A DNA stretch of 64,000 nt from Dyadobacter sp. 3J3 (GTDB lineage: Bacteria > Bacteroidota > Bacteroidia > Cytophagales > Spirosomataceae): the NCBI RefSeq assembly GCF_009801115.1, contig NZ_VTOL01000001.1:751048-815047 (forward strand), in the 5' to 3' direction. Numbering within the stretch: the first letter of the stretch is position 1; each line of letters begins with the position of its first letter. The notes under the pieces were generated by a model that did no database searches, was not told where the DNA came from, and saw nothing but the letters and a program-made list of their open reading frames with translations. Shown here piece after piece: positions 37,101 through 47,406 of this stretch. Both the position numbers and the translations under genes were made by a program.

Positions 37101-37784
37101 ATGGCAATCGTTGATAAGGAAACGTTTAGTCGCCTGGTAAAATATCCCAACGACCTCGACGTGTCGGTAATTCCCAATCTTGAAGCTACGATCAAGGCTT
37201 TCCCGTATTGTCAGATCTCCTATTCTCTGCTGGCCAAGGCATCGGTTCAACCGGATTCAGATCAATTGAATGATAAAACGCCACGGGCTGCGGCTTATGC
37301 TTTGAGCAGAATTGCACTTCAGCAACTTGTGGAAGGAAAATATAAATCAAAGGATTCCGAAATATCATATGACAATGTTGATGTGTTAACAGAAGAATTA
37401 CCGGCAACGGTAAGTGAAGATATTCTTGAAGTATTGGAAACCAAAGAAATAAAAGCAAATCCGGTATCAAGTATATCAGAATTACAAAAAAAACAACAAC
37501 AGATTATTGAAGGTTTTATCAAAAACAATCCCCGAATGGGAGCGATAAAGCAGGATATGAATGCAGAACCGCTGGCTTTGGATCTTACCGGAAGAGTGGC
37601 ACAATCAAATTCTTCTGAATCTTTCGGGGGAGGAATTGAGACAGAAGCATTTGCTAAAATTCTGGTCCGTCAGGGCAAAACAGATAAGGCAATTGACATA
37701 TATCAAAAATTGATTTTGAAAAAACCAGAAAAAAAGGATTACTTTGCGAAAAAATTAAGTGAACTGATCCACAGCCGATCTTAA
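37101..37784 (+). CDS. Tetratricopeptide-like protein between lptE and secG
   Basis: 227 residues, soluble, no signal peptide. The C-terminus (about 180-225) contains one clear TPR-like motif: FAKILVRQGKTDKAIDIYQK with LKKPEKKDYFAKKL. The middle part is charged and probably disordered (ISELQKKQQQIIEGFI). The N-terminal 80 residues, with FPYCQISYSLLAKASVQ, are conserved in Bacteroidota proteins at this position as I recall. Function unknown; operon context suggests a link to secretion or envelope biogenesis. Confidence 0.8.
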   Translation: MAIVDKETFSRLVKYPNDLDVSVIPNLEATIKAFPYCQISYSLLAKASVQPDSDQLNDKTPRAAAYALSRIALQQLVEGKYKSKDSEISYDNVDVLTEELPATVSEDILEVLETKEIKANPVSSISELQKKQQQIIEGFIKNNPRMGAIKQDMNAEPLALDLTGRVAQSNSSESFGGGIETEAFAKILVRQGKTDKAIDIYQKLILKKPEKKDYFAKKLSELIHSRS

Positions 37785-37837
37785 TTACTACTTACTTTTT
37801 AATTTCGTATTCATTCATTCTATATTATATATAAGGC

Positions 37838-38212
37838 ATGTATTTGGGTTTGATTATTCTGGTTGCGATCGTCGCAGTATTATTGATTCTGGTGGTATTG
37901 GTTCAAAATTCAAAAGGAGGAGGTCTTTCCAGCGAATTTAGTGGCGCAGGTACTGCACAAATGTTCGGTGTAAAAAAAACCACTGATTTGCTTGAACAAA
38001 TCACTTGGGGATTAGCAGCAGGAATCATTGTTATTTCATTGGCATCTTACGTTATCGCAAGCGGCGGCGCTTCGGATGCGGGCGGGATTAACAGTGTAAA
38101 TATTGATAAAGCACAAAACACAGTAGTGCCTGGCGCAAAATTGCCAACAGCTCCTGCTTCAACAGCTCCTGCGGCAACTACGCCAGCGGCGCCTGTTGAT
38201 ACAACAAAATAA
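37838..38212 (+). CDS. secG: Preprotein translocase subunit SecG
   Basis: 124 residues. Two transmembrane helices (about 3-22 and 57-75) flank the conserved cytoplasmic loop LVQNSKGGGLSSEFSGAGTAQMFG, the SecG signature. The C-terminal tail is a low-complexity Pro/Ala/Thr segment (TAPASTAPAATTPAAPVD) common in Bacteroidota SecG. SecG supports SecYE-mediated export. A hairpin terminator follows at 38235. Confidence 0.94.
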   Translation: MYLGLIILVAIVAVLLILVVLVQNSKGGGLSSEFSGAGTAQMFGVKKTTDLLEQITWGLAAGIIVISLASYVIASGGASDAGGINSVNIDKAQNTVVPGAKLPTAPASTAPAATTPAAPVDTTK

Positions 38213-38234
38213 TAAAAAAGTAACGTTTTTACGT

Positions 38235-38283
38235 GCAGCTAATATTGACAGATTGATTTGTCTTTATTAGCTGCATTTTTTTA
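38235..38283 (+). terminator. Terminator after secG
   Basis: GCAGCTAATA and TATTAGCTGC pair around a loop of about 19 bases, followed by ATTTTTTT. It precedes the start of the LOG-family gene by about 23 bp. Confidence 0.8.
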
Positions 38284-38305
38284 TAATCAGTTCAGAATAA
38301 ATCTG

Positions 38306-38887
38306 ATGAAAAGGATTACAGTATTTTGCGGATCAAGCTTTGGCACCGATTCTATTTATAAAAAACAGGCGACTGCACTGGGCAGAGCTTTGGCAAAAAA
38401 TGGAATTGAGCTGGTATATGGCGGTGCAAATGTTGGCCTGATGGGTGCAGTCGCAGATGGCGTTTTGGATGAAGGAGGAAAAGCAATCGGTGTTTTGCCG
38501 CATTTCCTTCAATCCAAAGAAATTGCACATGCCGGATTAACGGAATTGATCCTGGTTGAAACCATGCATGAAAGAAAAACCAAAATGAATGAATTGTGTG
38601 ACGGTGTTATTGCTTTGCCGGGAGGTTTTGGTACACTCGAAGAATTTTTTGAAATGCTAACCTGGGGACAACTTGGTCTTCATAAAAAACCCATCGCAAT
38701 ATTAAATATTGATGGATTTTACGATTCGCTGAAAATCTTAATCCAGGCAATGGTCGATAAAGGTTTTCTTAAACCTGTAAATCAGGAAATGCTTTTGGTA
38801 AGTGATAACATTGAGGAGCTGTTAACCAAAATGAGTGAATATACAGCACCGGAAGTTGGAAAATGGATTTCTAAAAAAACGACATAA
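38306..38887 (+). CDS. LOG-family (TIGR00730) Rossmann-fold protein
   Basis: 193 residues from ATG 38306 (the open frame to TTG 38258 runs through the secG terminator). Signature motifs: ITVFCGSSFG, YGGANVGLMG and ALPGGFGTLEEFFE with MHERKTKM between. Characterised members cleave cytokinin riboside 5'-monophosphate or other nucleoside monophosphates to base plus ribose 5-phosphate. In bacteria the physiological role is usually unclear. Single gene. Confidence 0.9.
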   Translation: MKRITVFCGSSFGTDSIYKKQATALGRALAKNGIELVYGGANVGLMGAVADGVLDEGGKAIGVLPHFLQSKEIAHAGLTELILVETMHERKTKMNELCDGVIALPGGFGTLEEFFEMLTWGQLGLHKKPIAILNIDGFYDSLKILIQAMVDKGFLKPVNQEMLLVSDNIEELLTKMSEYTAPEVGKWISKKTT

Positions 38888-38908
38888 TAATATTTTCAAA
38901 GATAAAGT

Positions 38909-38936
38909 TTGATTGCCGACAGCCGACGGCAATCTT
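38909..38936. terminator. Hairpin between convergent genes
   Basis: GATTGCCG and CGGCAATC form an 8-bp stem around ACAGCCGA, between genes ending at 38887 and 38938. Confidence 0.55.
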
Positions 38937-38937
38937 A

Positions 38938-39645
38938 TCAGGCTACATTCATTTGCTTCACGATAAGTCGCTGAACAACGGGCAGCAAAGTTTCTTCCAA
39001 AGGATAATCGTATTTTGACTCAATCATATAAGTTGCAGGATTTGGCCAGGCCTGGAATTTCCTAGTCAGGTCAATTTTTATCTGCTCCAAAGTAGTTCCG
39101 ATACTGGTCCGCACAGAATCCACGTAAACCGTTTTCAGGCTTCTTTCCCGCATTTGATTATAAAGTGCAAGCTCATACCTGAAAATGGTAATCATTCTTT
39201 CATAATTATTCAGAAAAAAAAGATAACCTTCCTCGGTACGAAGCGGAACTATACCTACCGGTGAAATTTTTATATTTTCTCCAACTTCCGAAAACCGATC
39301 TGAGCCCTCTTCCATCGATTTTGAAAATCTGGGAATAGCGAAATCAAGGATATAGTTTAACTGAGAGAGGTATACATCGTCATGCAACGTATCTTCATAC
39401 ACCAGTTTTGCAGCGGATAAATCCATTCCTTTTAACTTTTTAGGAAAAGAATCCTGAATCGCGCTTTTATTTGCCTGCAAATTCTGGCAGGAATCCAGGT
39501 GCAATTTCAGTTCCTGTAAATAGGGATAAAGACGATTGGAGTTAAATTCACCGTCGATATGCTGAAGGTATGCCATCAGCACATATTTTTTGTATTCAAA
39601 ATCAAAAATACCTTCCGTCAACCAATCATTATGAAGCTTCGTCAT
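38938..39645 (-). CDS. Hypothetical protein conserved in Bacteroidota
   Basis: 235 residues, mainly helical, no signal peptide or membrane segment, no catalytic motif that I recognise. Notable segments are LTEGIFDFEYKKYVLMAYLQ at the N-terminus and VGIVPLRTEEGYLFFLNNYE in the middle. The N-terminal half looks like a coiled or all-alpha domain. It stands alone in the reverse direction, upstream of and divergent from groES. A TACATTCG element about 60 bp upstream could be its -7 box. Confidence 0.7.
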   Translation of the reverse strand: MTKLHNDWLTEGIFDFEYKKYVLMAYLQHIDGEFNSNRLYPYLQELKLHLDSCQNLQANKSAIQDSFPKKLKGMDLSAAKLVYEDTLHDDVYLSQLNYILDFAIPRFSKSMEEGSDRFSEVGENIKISPVGIVPLRTEEGYLFFLNNYERMITIFRYELALYNQMRERSLKTVYVDSVRTSIGTTLEQIKIDLTRKFQAWPNPATYMIESKYDYPLEETLLPVVQRLIVKQMNVA

Positions 39646-39806
39646 TGTATTCGCCGTTTTGATGCCTGCTAAAATTTAGGCATTTCTGACGATATACCAA
39701 ACGAATGTATTTCCCTGACATATATATTATTATAAAATTCATATTGAAGCAGGTTTACATACAAAATTGTCATACAGCCCCTGAAAAAATGTCAGAGGAA
39801 ACGGGC

Positions 39807-39822
39807 TGGCATAGATTGTGCT
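39807..39822 (+). promoter_or_regulatory. Candidate sigma-54 promoter of groES-groEL
   Basis: TGGCATAGATTGTGCT matches the -24/-12 consensus TGGCAC-N5-TTGCW at 9 of 11 defined positions, with the essential GG and GC dinucleotides at the correct 10-bp separation. Predicted transcription start is near 39833, 45 bp before groES. No TAnnTTTG element is present in this gap, and no CIRCE-type inverted repeat was seen. Confidence 0.55.
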
Positions 39823-39877
39823 TTAAGGTTGCAAGTCATATCAATACTGACAACATAAAAATAAACGTTTAATATCT

Positions 39878-40174
39878 ATGTCAACTTTAGCAGAAATACA
39901 AGTGAACGTACAACCTCTGGCTGATCGTGTTCTTGTAGAACCAGCCCCAGCCGAAGAAAAAACAGCATTTGGTATCATTATTCCTGATACTGCAAAAGAA
40001 AAACCACAACGCGGTACAGTAGTAGCAGTTGGACCAGGCAAAAAAGATGAGCCTATGACTGTTAAAGTAGGAGACACCGTATTATACGGAAAATATTCAG
40101 GTACTGAATTGGCATATGAAGGCAAAGATTGTCTTATTATGCGTGAATCAGATATCTATGCTATCATTGGCTAG
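39878..40174 (+). CDS. groES: Co-chaperonin GroES
   Basis: 98 residues. Single GroES domain: [20 protein letters not shown] at the N-terminus, mobile-loop region [18 protein letters not shown], and [14 protein letters not shown]. It caps the GroEL cavity during protein folding. 54 bp upstream of groEL and co-transcribed with it. Confidence 0.97.
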   Translation: MSTLAEIQVNVQPLADRVLVEPAPAEEKTAFGIIIPDTAKEKPQRGTVVAVGPGKKDEPMTVKVGDTVLYGKYSGTELAYEGKDCLIMRESDIYAIIG

Positions 40175-40219
40175 TCATCTGACACCATCGGTATTTTAAA
40201 ATCTTAAAAAATAAAATAA

Positions 40220-41860
<1,641 letters not shown>

Positions 41861-41888
41861 TCGTCCCCTAGACATATAAATTAGGCAA

Positions 41889-41925
41889 AAAAACAGCCGT
41901 CCGGAAATTCCTGACGGCTGTTTGC
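41889..41925 (+). terminator. Terminator after groEL, copy 1
   Basis: AAACAGCCGTC and GACGGCTGTTT form an 11-bp stem around CGGAAATTCCT. The flanking TTTACTCAACGTTATGAAAA is repeated after the second hairpin. Confidence 0.8.
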
Positions 41926-42050
41926 TTTACTCAACGTTATGAAAATCTCCAACCCTAAGGAAATTTAAATATTAGACGCGCTGGTTTTAAGTAAGTCACA
42001 ATACAATTGAAAATATTTTATATTATTTTTTTATTACCCTATAAATAAAA

Positions 42051-42084
42051 AAAATGGCCGTCCGGAAAATCCGAACGGCTATTT
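42051..42084 (+). terminator. Terminator-like hairpin after groEL, copy 2
   Basis: GCCGTCCGG and CCGAACGGC pair with one mismatch. Sequence and flanks repeat those of the hairpin at 41889, 165 bp upstream. The gap 41926-42050 holds no gene. Confidence 0.65.
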
Positions 42085-42188
42085 ACTTTACTCAACGTTA
42101 TGAAAAACTTCGCCATTATGACACGGTCATAGCAGCGAAGTCACATTTAAAACAAAAAAAATTAACAATTTGTTTACTTATCTGTATT

Positions 42189-42851
42189 TTATACTAACAT
42201 TTTTCCATCCTGCATAACAATCCTCCTGTCTGCCATTTCTGCTAAATCCTCATTATGAGTGACTATGATAAATGTATGACCAAGTTCATCTCTCAATTTA
42301 AAAAACAACTGATGAAGCTCCAATGCATTTTGCGAATCAAGATTTCCGCTCGGTTCGTCTGCCAAGACGATTGCTGGCTTATTCAGCAAAGCACGCGCTA
42401 CGGCCACTCTTTGTTGTTCTCCACCTGAAAGTTGGGAAGGCAAATGATTCATCCGGTCCGACAAGCCTAACAAGCCCAAAAGCTCCTCTCCTCTTTTCTT
42501 TATTTCCTTTTCACTAAGCCCTGCATTAATGTATCCAGGCATGCAGGCATTTTCCAAAGCAGTAAATTCGGCCAGCAGATTATGGAACTGGAAGATAAAA
42601 CCAATCTCCTCGTTCCTGAATTTAGCCAGATCTTTATCTCCCAAAGAAGAAACGTTGGTATTACCAATAAATACCTGGCCCTCATCCGGCCGGTCCAGCG
42701 TTCCCAGTATATGCAGCAATGTACTTTTCCCCGCACCCGATGCACCGACGATTGCAACAACTTCTCCACTATTAACCTCAATATCTATTCCTTTTAGAAC
42801 CTGCAAGGCGCCATATGTGCGCTTTATTCCTTTTGCCCGAAGTAAATTCAT
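42189..42851 (-). CDS. ABC-transporter ATP-binding protein (LolD-like)
   Basis: 220 residues, one nucleotide-binding domain. Walker A GASGAGKST (36-44), Q-loop FIFQFHNLL, signature LSGGEQQR, Walker B VLADEPSG, and H-switch IVTHNE. This matches the LolD/MacB subclass (lipoprotein release or mechanotransmission transporters). No LolC/LolE permease gene is adjacent, so the partner must be elsewhere. Single gene, divergent from sucC. Confidence 0.9.
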   Translation of the reverse strand: MNLLRAKGIKRTYGALQVLKGIDIEVNSGEVVAIVGASGAGKSTLLHILGTLDRPDEGQVFIGNTNVSSLGDKDLAKFRNEEIGFIFQFHNLLAEFTALENACMPGYINAGLSEKEIKKRGEELLGLLGLSDRMNHLPSQLSGGEQQRVAVARALLNKPAIVLADEPSGNLDSQNALELHQLFFKLRDELGHTFIIVTHNEDLAEMADRRIVMQDGKMLV

Positions 42852-42939
42852 ATTATGAAAAGATAATTAGGGAAAAAGCTACCCCCGTTTTGATTAATTC
42901 CTTAATTTGCCGTGAAAATACCAATTTACTTTTATACTC

Positions 42940-44163
42940 ATGAATATTCACGAATATCAAGGCAAAAGTATCCTTAAAAAATACGGCGTACGTATTCAGG
43001 AAGGACTTGTTGCCGACACCCCCGACAAGGCGGTGGAAGTCGCCCGTGAGATTAGCCAGCAGACAGGTACCAAATGGTATGTGGTTAAATCACAAATTCA
43101 CGCGGGTGGGCGTGGTAAAGGCAGAATTGTTGGCAGCGAACAACGCGGTGTTGCTTTGGCAAAATCTGTTGAAGATGTCCGTACAATAGCAAATAACATT
43201 CTGGGAAAAGTACTTGTTACGCACCAGACTGGCGTTGAAGGCAAACGAGTTAACAAAGTTCTGATTGCTGAGGATGTTTACTATCCGGGAATCAGTGAGC
43301 CGAAAGAATACTATCTGTCTATTCTGCTTGACAGAGGTAGAAACTGTAATGTCATCATGGCAAGTACAGAAGGTGGTATGGATATCGAGGAGGTTGCTGA
43401 TAATTCTCCTGAAAAAATCATGAAAGAATGGATTGATCCAAAAGTTGGATTACAACCTTTCCAGGCGCGTAAAGTTGCTTTTGCTCTTGGTTTGGAAGGC
43501 GATGCTTTCAAAGAAATGGTGAAATTTATCGGTTCTCTTTACAAAGCGTACATTGAGAGCGATGCAGCGATGTTTGAAATCAACCCGGTTTTAAAAACAT
43601 CTGATAATAAAATTCTTGCAGTTGATGCAAAAGTGGATCTGGATGACAACGCTTTGTACCGTCACCCGGAACTTGCTGAAATGCGTGATACCAACGAAGA
43701 AGATCCTTTGGAAGTAGAAGCAGGCGCTAACAACCTGAACTATGTAAAACTGGACGGAAACGTAGGTTGTATGGTAAACGGTGCGGGACTTGCAATGGCA
43801 ACAATGGACCTTATCAAGCTTTCAGGCGGTGAGCCGGCTAACTTTCTGGATGTTGGGGGTGGAGCTAACGCACGTACCGTAGAAGCAGGTTTCCGTATCA
43901 TTCTTAAAGATCCTAACGTTAAGGCTATCCTTATCAATATCTTTGGTGGTATCGTTCGTTGCGACCGTGTTGCGGCAGGTGTTGTTGAGGCTTACAAAGC
44001 AATCGGCGAAATTCCTGTTCCAATCATCGTTCGTCTGCAAGGAACAAATGCTGAAGAAGGAGCACGTATTATTAACGAATCAGGTTTGAAAGTTCAGTCT
44101 GCGATTGAATTTAAAGAAGCTGCTGCGAAAGTTTCAGAAGTTTTGGCTCAATTAGGAGTTTAA
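42940..44163 (+). CDS. sucC: Succinate-CoA ligase, ADP-forming, beta subunit
   Basis: 407 residues, slightly longer than the ~390 typical. N-terminal ATP-grasp: [17 protein letters not shown] and [16 protein letters not shown]-terminal ligase domain: [40 protein letters not shown]. It makes ATP and succinate from succinyl-CoA in the TCA cycle together with SucD, whose gene is not in this window. Followed by a strong terminator at 44184. Confidence 0.96.
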   Translation: MNIHEYQGKSILKKYGVRIQEGLVADTPDKAVEVAREISQQTGTKWYVVKSQIHAGGRGKGRIVGSEQRGVALAKSVEDVRTIANNILGKVLVTHQTGVEGKRVNKVLIAEDVYYPGISEPKEYYLSILLDRGRNCNVIMASTEGGMDIEEVADNSPEKIMKEWIDPKVGLQPFQARKVAFALGLEGDAFKEMVKFIGSLYKAYIESDAAMFEINPVLKTSDNKILAVDAKVDLDDNALYRHPELAEMRDTNEEDPLEVEAGANNLNYVKLDGNVGCMVNGAGLAMATMDLIKLSGGEPANFLDVGGGANARTVEAGFRIILKDPNVKAILINIFGGIVRCDRVAAGVVEAYKAIGEIPVPIIVRLQGTNAEEGARIINESGLKVQSAIEFKEAAAKVSEVLAQLGV

Positions 44164-44183
44164 TTCTTTTCGAATACTATTGA

Positions 44184-44216
44184 AAAAGGACGATCGTGAG
44201 GTCGTCCTTTTTTTTG
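44184..44216 (+). terminator. Terminator after sucC
   Basis: AAAGGACGA and TCGTCCTTT pair around a short loop, followed by an uninterrupted run of eight T. Confidence 0.92.
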
Positions 44217-44257
44217 GTTTTATTGAGATGTATTAAATTGTAGTATAAAAATATTAC

Positions 44258-44650
44258 GGTGCTCTGCACCTTTCCGATAGCCAGTCAATTGTGGTCTCTA
44301 CAAATATTTTGGTGCTCCGCACCTTTTTCGAATGAATTATAATTATTTAAAAGGTGCAGAGCAACAAAATATTTGTAGAAAAACAATCGTAATTCCCGAA
44401 AACCAAAGGTGCAGCGCACTGAAATATTTGTAGATAATCAATCGCGATTCCCCAAAAATCAAAGGTGCAGCGCACCGAAATGTTTGTAGATAGACAATCA
44501 CAATCCTCCGAAAACCAAAGGTGCGGCGCACCGAAATATTTGTAGATAATCAATCGCGATTCCCCAAAAATCAAAGGTGCAGAGCACCAAAATATTTGTA
44601 GAAAAACAATCGTAATTCCCGAAAAATCAAGGTGCGGCGCACCGAAATAT
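44258..44650. repeat. Array of GGTGC-nnn-GCACC palindromic repeats
   Basis: Six direct units start with AAGGTGC at 44351, 44406, 44462, 44518, 44574 and 44629 (55-56 bp apart). Each has a palindrome GGTGCRGMGCACC followed by AAATATTTGTAGA and a moderately variable tail (for example TAATCAATCGCGATTCCCC). Two further copies at 44258-44330 are in the opposite orientation. Thus the array is an inverted arrangement of two plus six units between the convergent genes sucC and gntP-like. The intervening segments are similar to one another, unlike CRISPR spacers. No gene is present. Confidence 0.93.
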
Positions 44651-44671
44651 CACTTCTTCAAAATCCGCTTT

Positions 44672-46003
44672 TCAAACCAATATCAAATACAAAACCAACG
44701 TAGTCAAAAAACTGACAACACCTTGTAATCCTGTTAAAATGGTATGCGTCCGGTAAGTATCTTTCGCCGAGATTCCTGTAAACTGCGAAACTACCCAAAA
44801 CCAGGCGTCGTTCGTATGCGACACGATCATAGCCCCGCTACCCGTTGCCATTACCAATAATGTAATTTGCAGCGGAGTAACAAATCCAAGTGTGGCTAAA
44901 AGAGGTGCAATGATACTGGTCGTCAAAACCATAGCGGAAGTCGTAGAACCTTGTGCAGTTTTGAAAAATGCGGCAATCAAAAAGGTAATGATCAAAAGAA
45001 AAATACCTGACATTTCATTTCTTGTCAGCCATTCGCTTACCATTTCTTTCAAGGGCGTTTCTTTTAAAACTGCACCAAAAGCACCTCCGGCACCTACTAA
45101 AACGAGCGTAGTCCCACAATGTTCGATTCCACTTTTGAAACAGGAAATCATTTTCTCAGCTGCTTTTTCCGGAAAAAGAGAATAACTGAAAAAGATAGCT
45201 AATAAAAATGAAACCAGCGGACTGCCAAAAAAGCTTGTCCAACGCATCACATTTTCGGGGAAATGTAAAATCTTCGCAAAAGATGCCAGTGTGATTAATA
45301 ATATTGGAAGTAAAATCGGCATGAAGGCTTTCCAGGCGGCTGGCAATTTCCTGTTTTCAATTTCAGTTAGTTTCGGATTTATTGCTTCTATTATTTTTAC
45401 ATTTTTCGCATATTTCGCAGCAAACCAGGTCGACAGGAAAAGACTTGGAATAGATACGATTAAACCAATCAAAATAACCAAACCAACAGAATCTGCAATG
45501 CCCAGATTTCCGGCAGCAGAAAGTGGCCCCGGCGTTGGCGGAACTAAGGTATGCGTTGCAAAAAGTCCACCAGAAAGAGAAAGCGAAATAACAGCTAATG
45601 GTTTGTTTGTCCTCTTAGCGACAATCTGATTGAGTTTGTGCAAAATGATATAACCGGAATCACAAAAAACGGGTATCCCAACGATAGCACCGATTACAGA
45701 CATCGCAAACGCCGGACGTTTTTCTCCAAACAATTTTAAAATTACATCGGCTACTTTAATAGCGGCGCCGGACTGATCCAGAATTGCACCAATTACGCAG
45801 CCCAAAATAACCATCAGACCGATTTTGGACATCAGCTCACCAAAACCTTTTCCAATGGTTTCGGCCAATTTATCGATCGGTAATCCTGCAAAAATCCCTA
45901 CACCTAACGCAGCAATAAGTAATCCTGCCAGCGGATGCATTTTTAATACTGTTGAACTTAAAACTATAAAAACAATGGCAAGCAAAACGATAACAATGAT
46001 CAT
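44672..46003 (-). CDS. GntP-family gluconate:proton symporter
   Basis: 443 residues with about 12 hydrophobic helices. GntP-family markers: VLGCVIGAILDQSGAAIKVAD, GIPVFCDSGYIILHK, LVPPTPGPLSAAGNLG, and AAFFKTAQGSTTSAMVLTTS. Relatives import gluconate or related sugar acids (2-keto-gluconate, D-glycerate, fructuronate). It is preceded by the esterase gene at 46043-47197 on the same strand with a 39-bp gap, so sugar-acid or sugar-ester use is suggested. Confidence 0.9.
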   Translation of the reverse strand: MIIVIVLLAIVFIVLSSTVLKMHPLAGLLIAALGVGIFAGLPIDKLAETIGKGFGELMSKIGLMVILGCVIGAILDQSGAAIKVADVILKLFGEKRPAFAMSVIGAIVGIPVFCDSGYIILHKLNQIVAKRTNKPLAVISLSLSGGLFATHTLVPPTPGPLSAAGNLGIADSVGLVILIGLIVSIPSLFLSTWFAAKYAKNVKIIEAINPKLTEIENRKLPAAWKAFMPILLPILLITLASFAKILHFPENVMRWTSFFGSPLVSFLLAIFFSYSLFPEKAAEKMISCFKSGIEHCGTTLVLVGAGGAFGAVLKETPLKEMVSEWLTRNEMSGIFLLIITFLIAAFFKTAQGSTTSAMVLTTSIIAPLLATLGFVTPLQITLLVMATGSGAMIVSHTNDAWFWVVSQFTGISAKDTYRTHTILTGLQGVVSFLTTLVLYLILV

Positions 46004-46042
46004 ATTTTTAAAAAGCAGATTCCGTAATTCCGAAGAGATTAA

Positions 46043-47197
46043 TTACAAAAGTTTCAAAACAGCTTCATCACCCATCACAGCATTAGCCGGCCGTGGATGT
46101 GCGGCATTAAAAACTTCCAAATCTTTTTGATCCAATACTTTTGACGGATTTTCATCAATATTTCCCTGCGCATCAGAAACCGCCTTAATGTCGAGATTTA
46201 AATGTTTTGTCATGAAAATATACATCGCCTTCCGCTTGCTTGGGCCATAATCATGTTTTTCCTCAGCCAAATGAACATTTTCAACTTCACTATTTTTGCC
46301 ATAAAGCGAATAAATATTCTGAATAAAAGGGAACTCTACTTCCGGCGTATTTTTGGTCCAGTCGCCACCGTCAGAAGTTAACAGCATTGGTCTTGGCGCC
46401 GTAAGAGCAGCTATTTCAACATTATTTGTTTGAAAATCTCCTTTTTTGTGGATCGGCATACCACTTTCACAAACGCATCCTCCGAAGAAATGTGCCGAAA
46501 CCATGACCGTCGGCGCAGAAACTTTTACACGCGGATCCAGAGCTGCTAATAAAAAGGTCTGCGTTCCCCCACCCGACTCACCGGTCACTCCGATACGTTC
46601 AGGATCAACACCTGGCTGTGAAATCAAAAAGTCCAGCGCACGAATATTATCAATGGTGTTAAGTTTTAAAGCTTTGGAAAACTTATGTTCTGTTTGTTTC
46701 GCATCACCTTGTCCGACCATATCCAGTACAAAAACAACAGCACCCATACGCGCCAAAGTTGCGCAACGTTTCTGAGTTTGTTCACGGAAGCGTCCGTGCG
46801 GATTTTCTCCATGCCCATGCGGACAAAGGATTCCGGCGTATGATTTTTGTTTTTTAATCGGCCGATATAGGTTTCCCGTCACGTAAACACCAGGCAGACT
46901 TTCAAACGCAACATTTTCGATGGTATAACCATCCATTGTACGCTTACTATGAATAATCGGTGTAGATTTTGGCTTGGCTGGAATCGTTTCCAATTCCATA
47001 CCTGCACGAATTTGTGCCTTGATTTTTTGAGCTCTTGTTTCCCAGGCCAATTTAGAAGCTGGTACATGACTATCCAAAAATGCTTTTCCTTCTGCCTCAG
47101 TGAAATAGGCTCCCTGGCACAGTTCTGCTTTTTGAGCAAAAGAATTTATCGACAAATAAATTGCCGTCGTAAGTAAGATCGATGTTAAGGTTTTCAT
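46043..47197 (-). CDS. Secreted alpha/beta-hydrolase (acetylxylan-esterase-like)
   Basis: 384 residues. Signal peptide 1-21 (ISLNSFAQ-type end). Alpha/beta-hydrolase core: CPHGHG (oxyanion region), VLDMVGQGDA, nucleophile Ser in GVTGESGGGTQT (about residue 212), acidic residue in LLTSDGGDW, and a His in EEKHDYG. The pattern resembles esterases annotated as acetylxylan esterase or dienelactone hydrolase-like. A glucuronoyl esterase (CE15) assignment is not supported because its GCSRNGKGA motif is missing. Upstream of and probably co-transcribed with the GntP permease. Confidence 0.8.
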   Translation of the reverse strand: MKTLTSILLTTAIYLSINSFAQKAELCQGAYFTEAEGKAFLDSHVPASKLAWETRAQKIKAQIRAGMELETIPAKPKSTPIIHSKRTMDGYTIENVAFESLPGVYVTGNLYRPIKKQKSYAGILCPHGHGENPHGRFREQTQKRCATLARMGAVVFVLDMVGQGDAKQTEHKFSKALKLNTIDNIRALDFLISQPGVDPERIGVTGESGGGTQTFLLAALDPRVKVSAPTVMVSAHFFGGCVCESGMPIHKKGDFQTNNVEIAALTAPRPMLLTSDGGDWTKNTPEVEFPFIQNIYSLYGKNSEVENVHLAEEKHDYGPSKRKAMYIFMTKHLNLDIKAVSDAQGNIDENPSKVLDQKDLEVFNAAHPRPANAVMGDEAVLKLL

Positions 47198-47406
47198 TTT
47201 CAGGAATTACAGATGATGCAATAACCTGAAAAGACACGAAACCAGTTTGGACTACTGCTTAAAATTCAAAAATGAATTTTAAGCTTTCGGCAATCGGGCG
47301 ACGGCTGTCAAATCCAATAAGGAAGAAACCCTCCAATAAAAATATAAACGTGGTGGATAAATTCTCCATCAACGATTGAAAGCCGAAAGCTGACCGCCAA
47401 CCGCCA

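Noticed and set aside
44343..44574. Open frames of 62-75 codons within the palindromic array
   Set aside because: They are made of the repeat itself (repeating Leu-Gln-Ile-Phe-type pattern), occur in two overlapping frames, and have no start context or homology I recognise.
44351..44650. Regular ~55-bp repeat array as a CRISPR
   Set aside because: The segments between palindromes are similar to each other rather than unique, two units are inverted, and no cas gene is present in the window.
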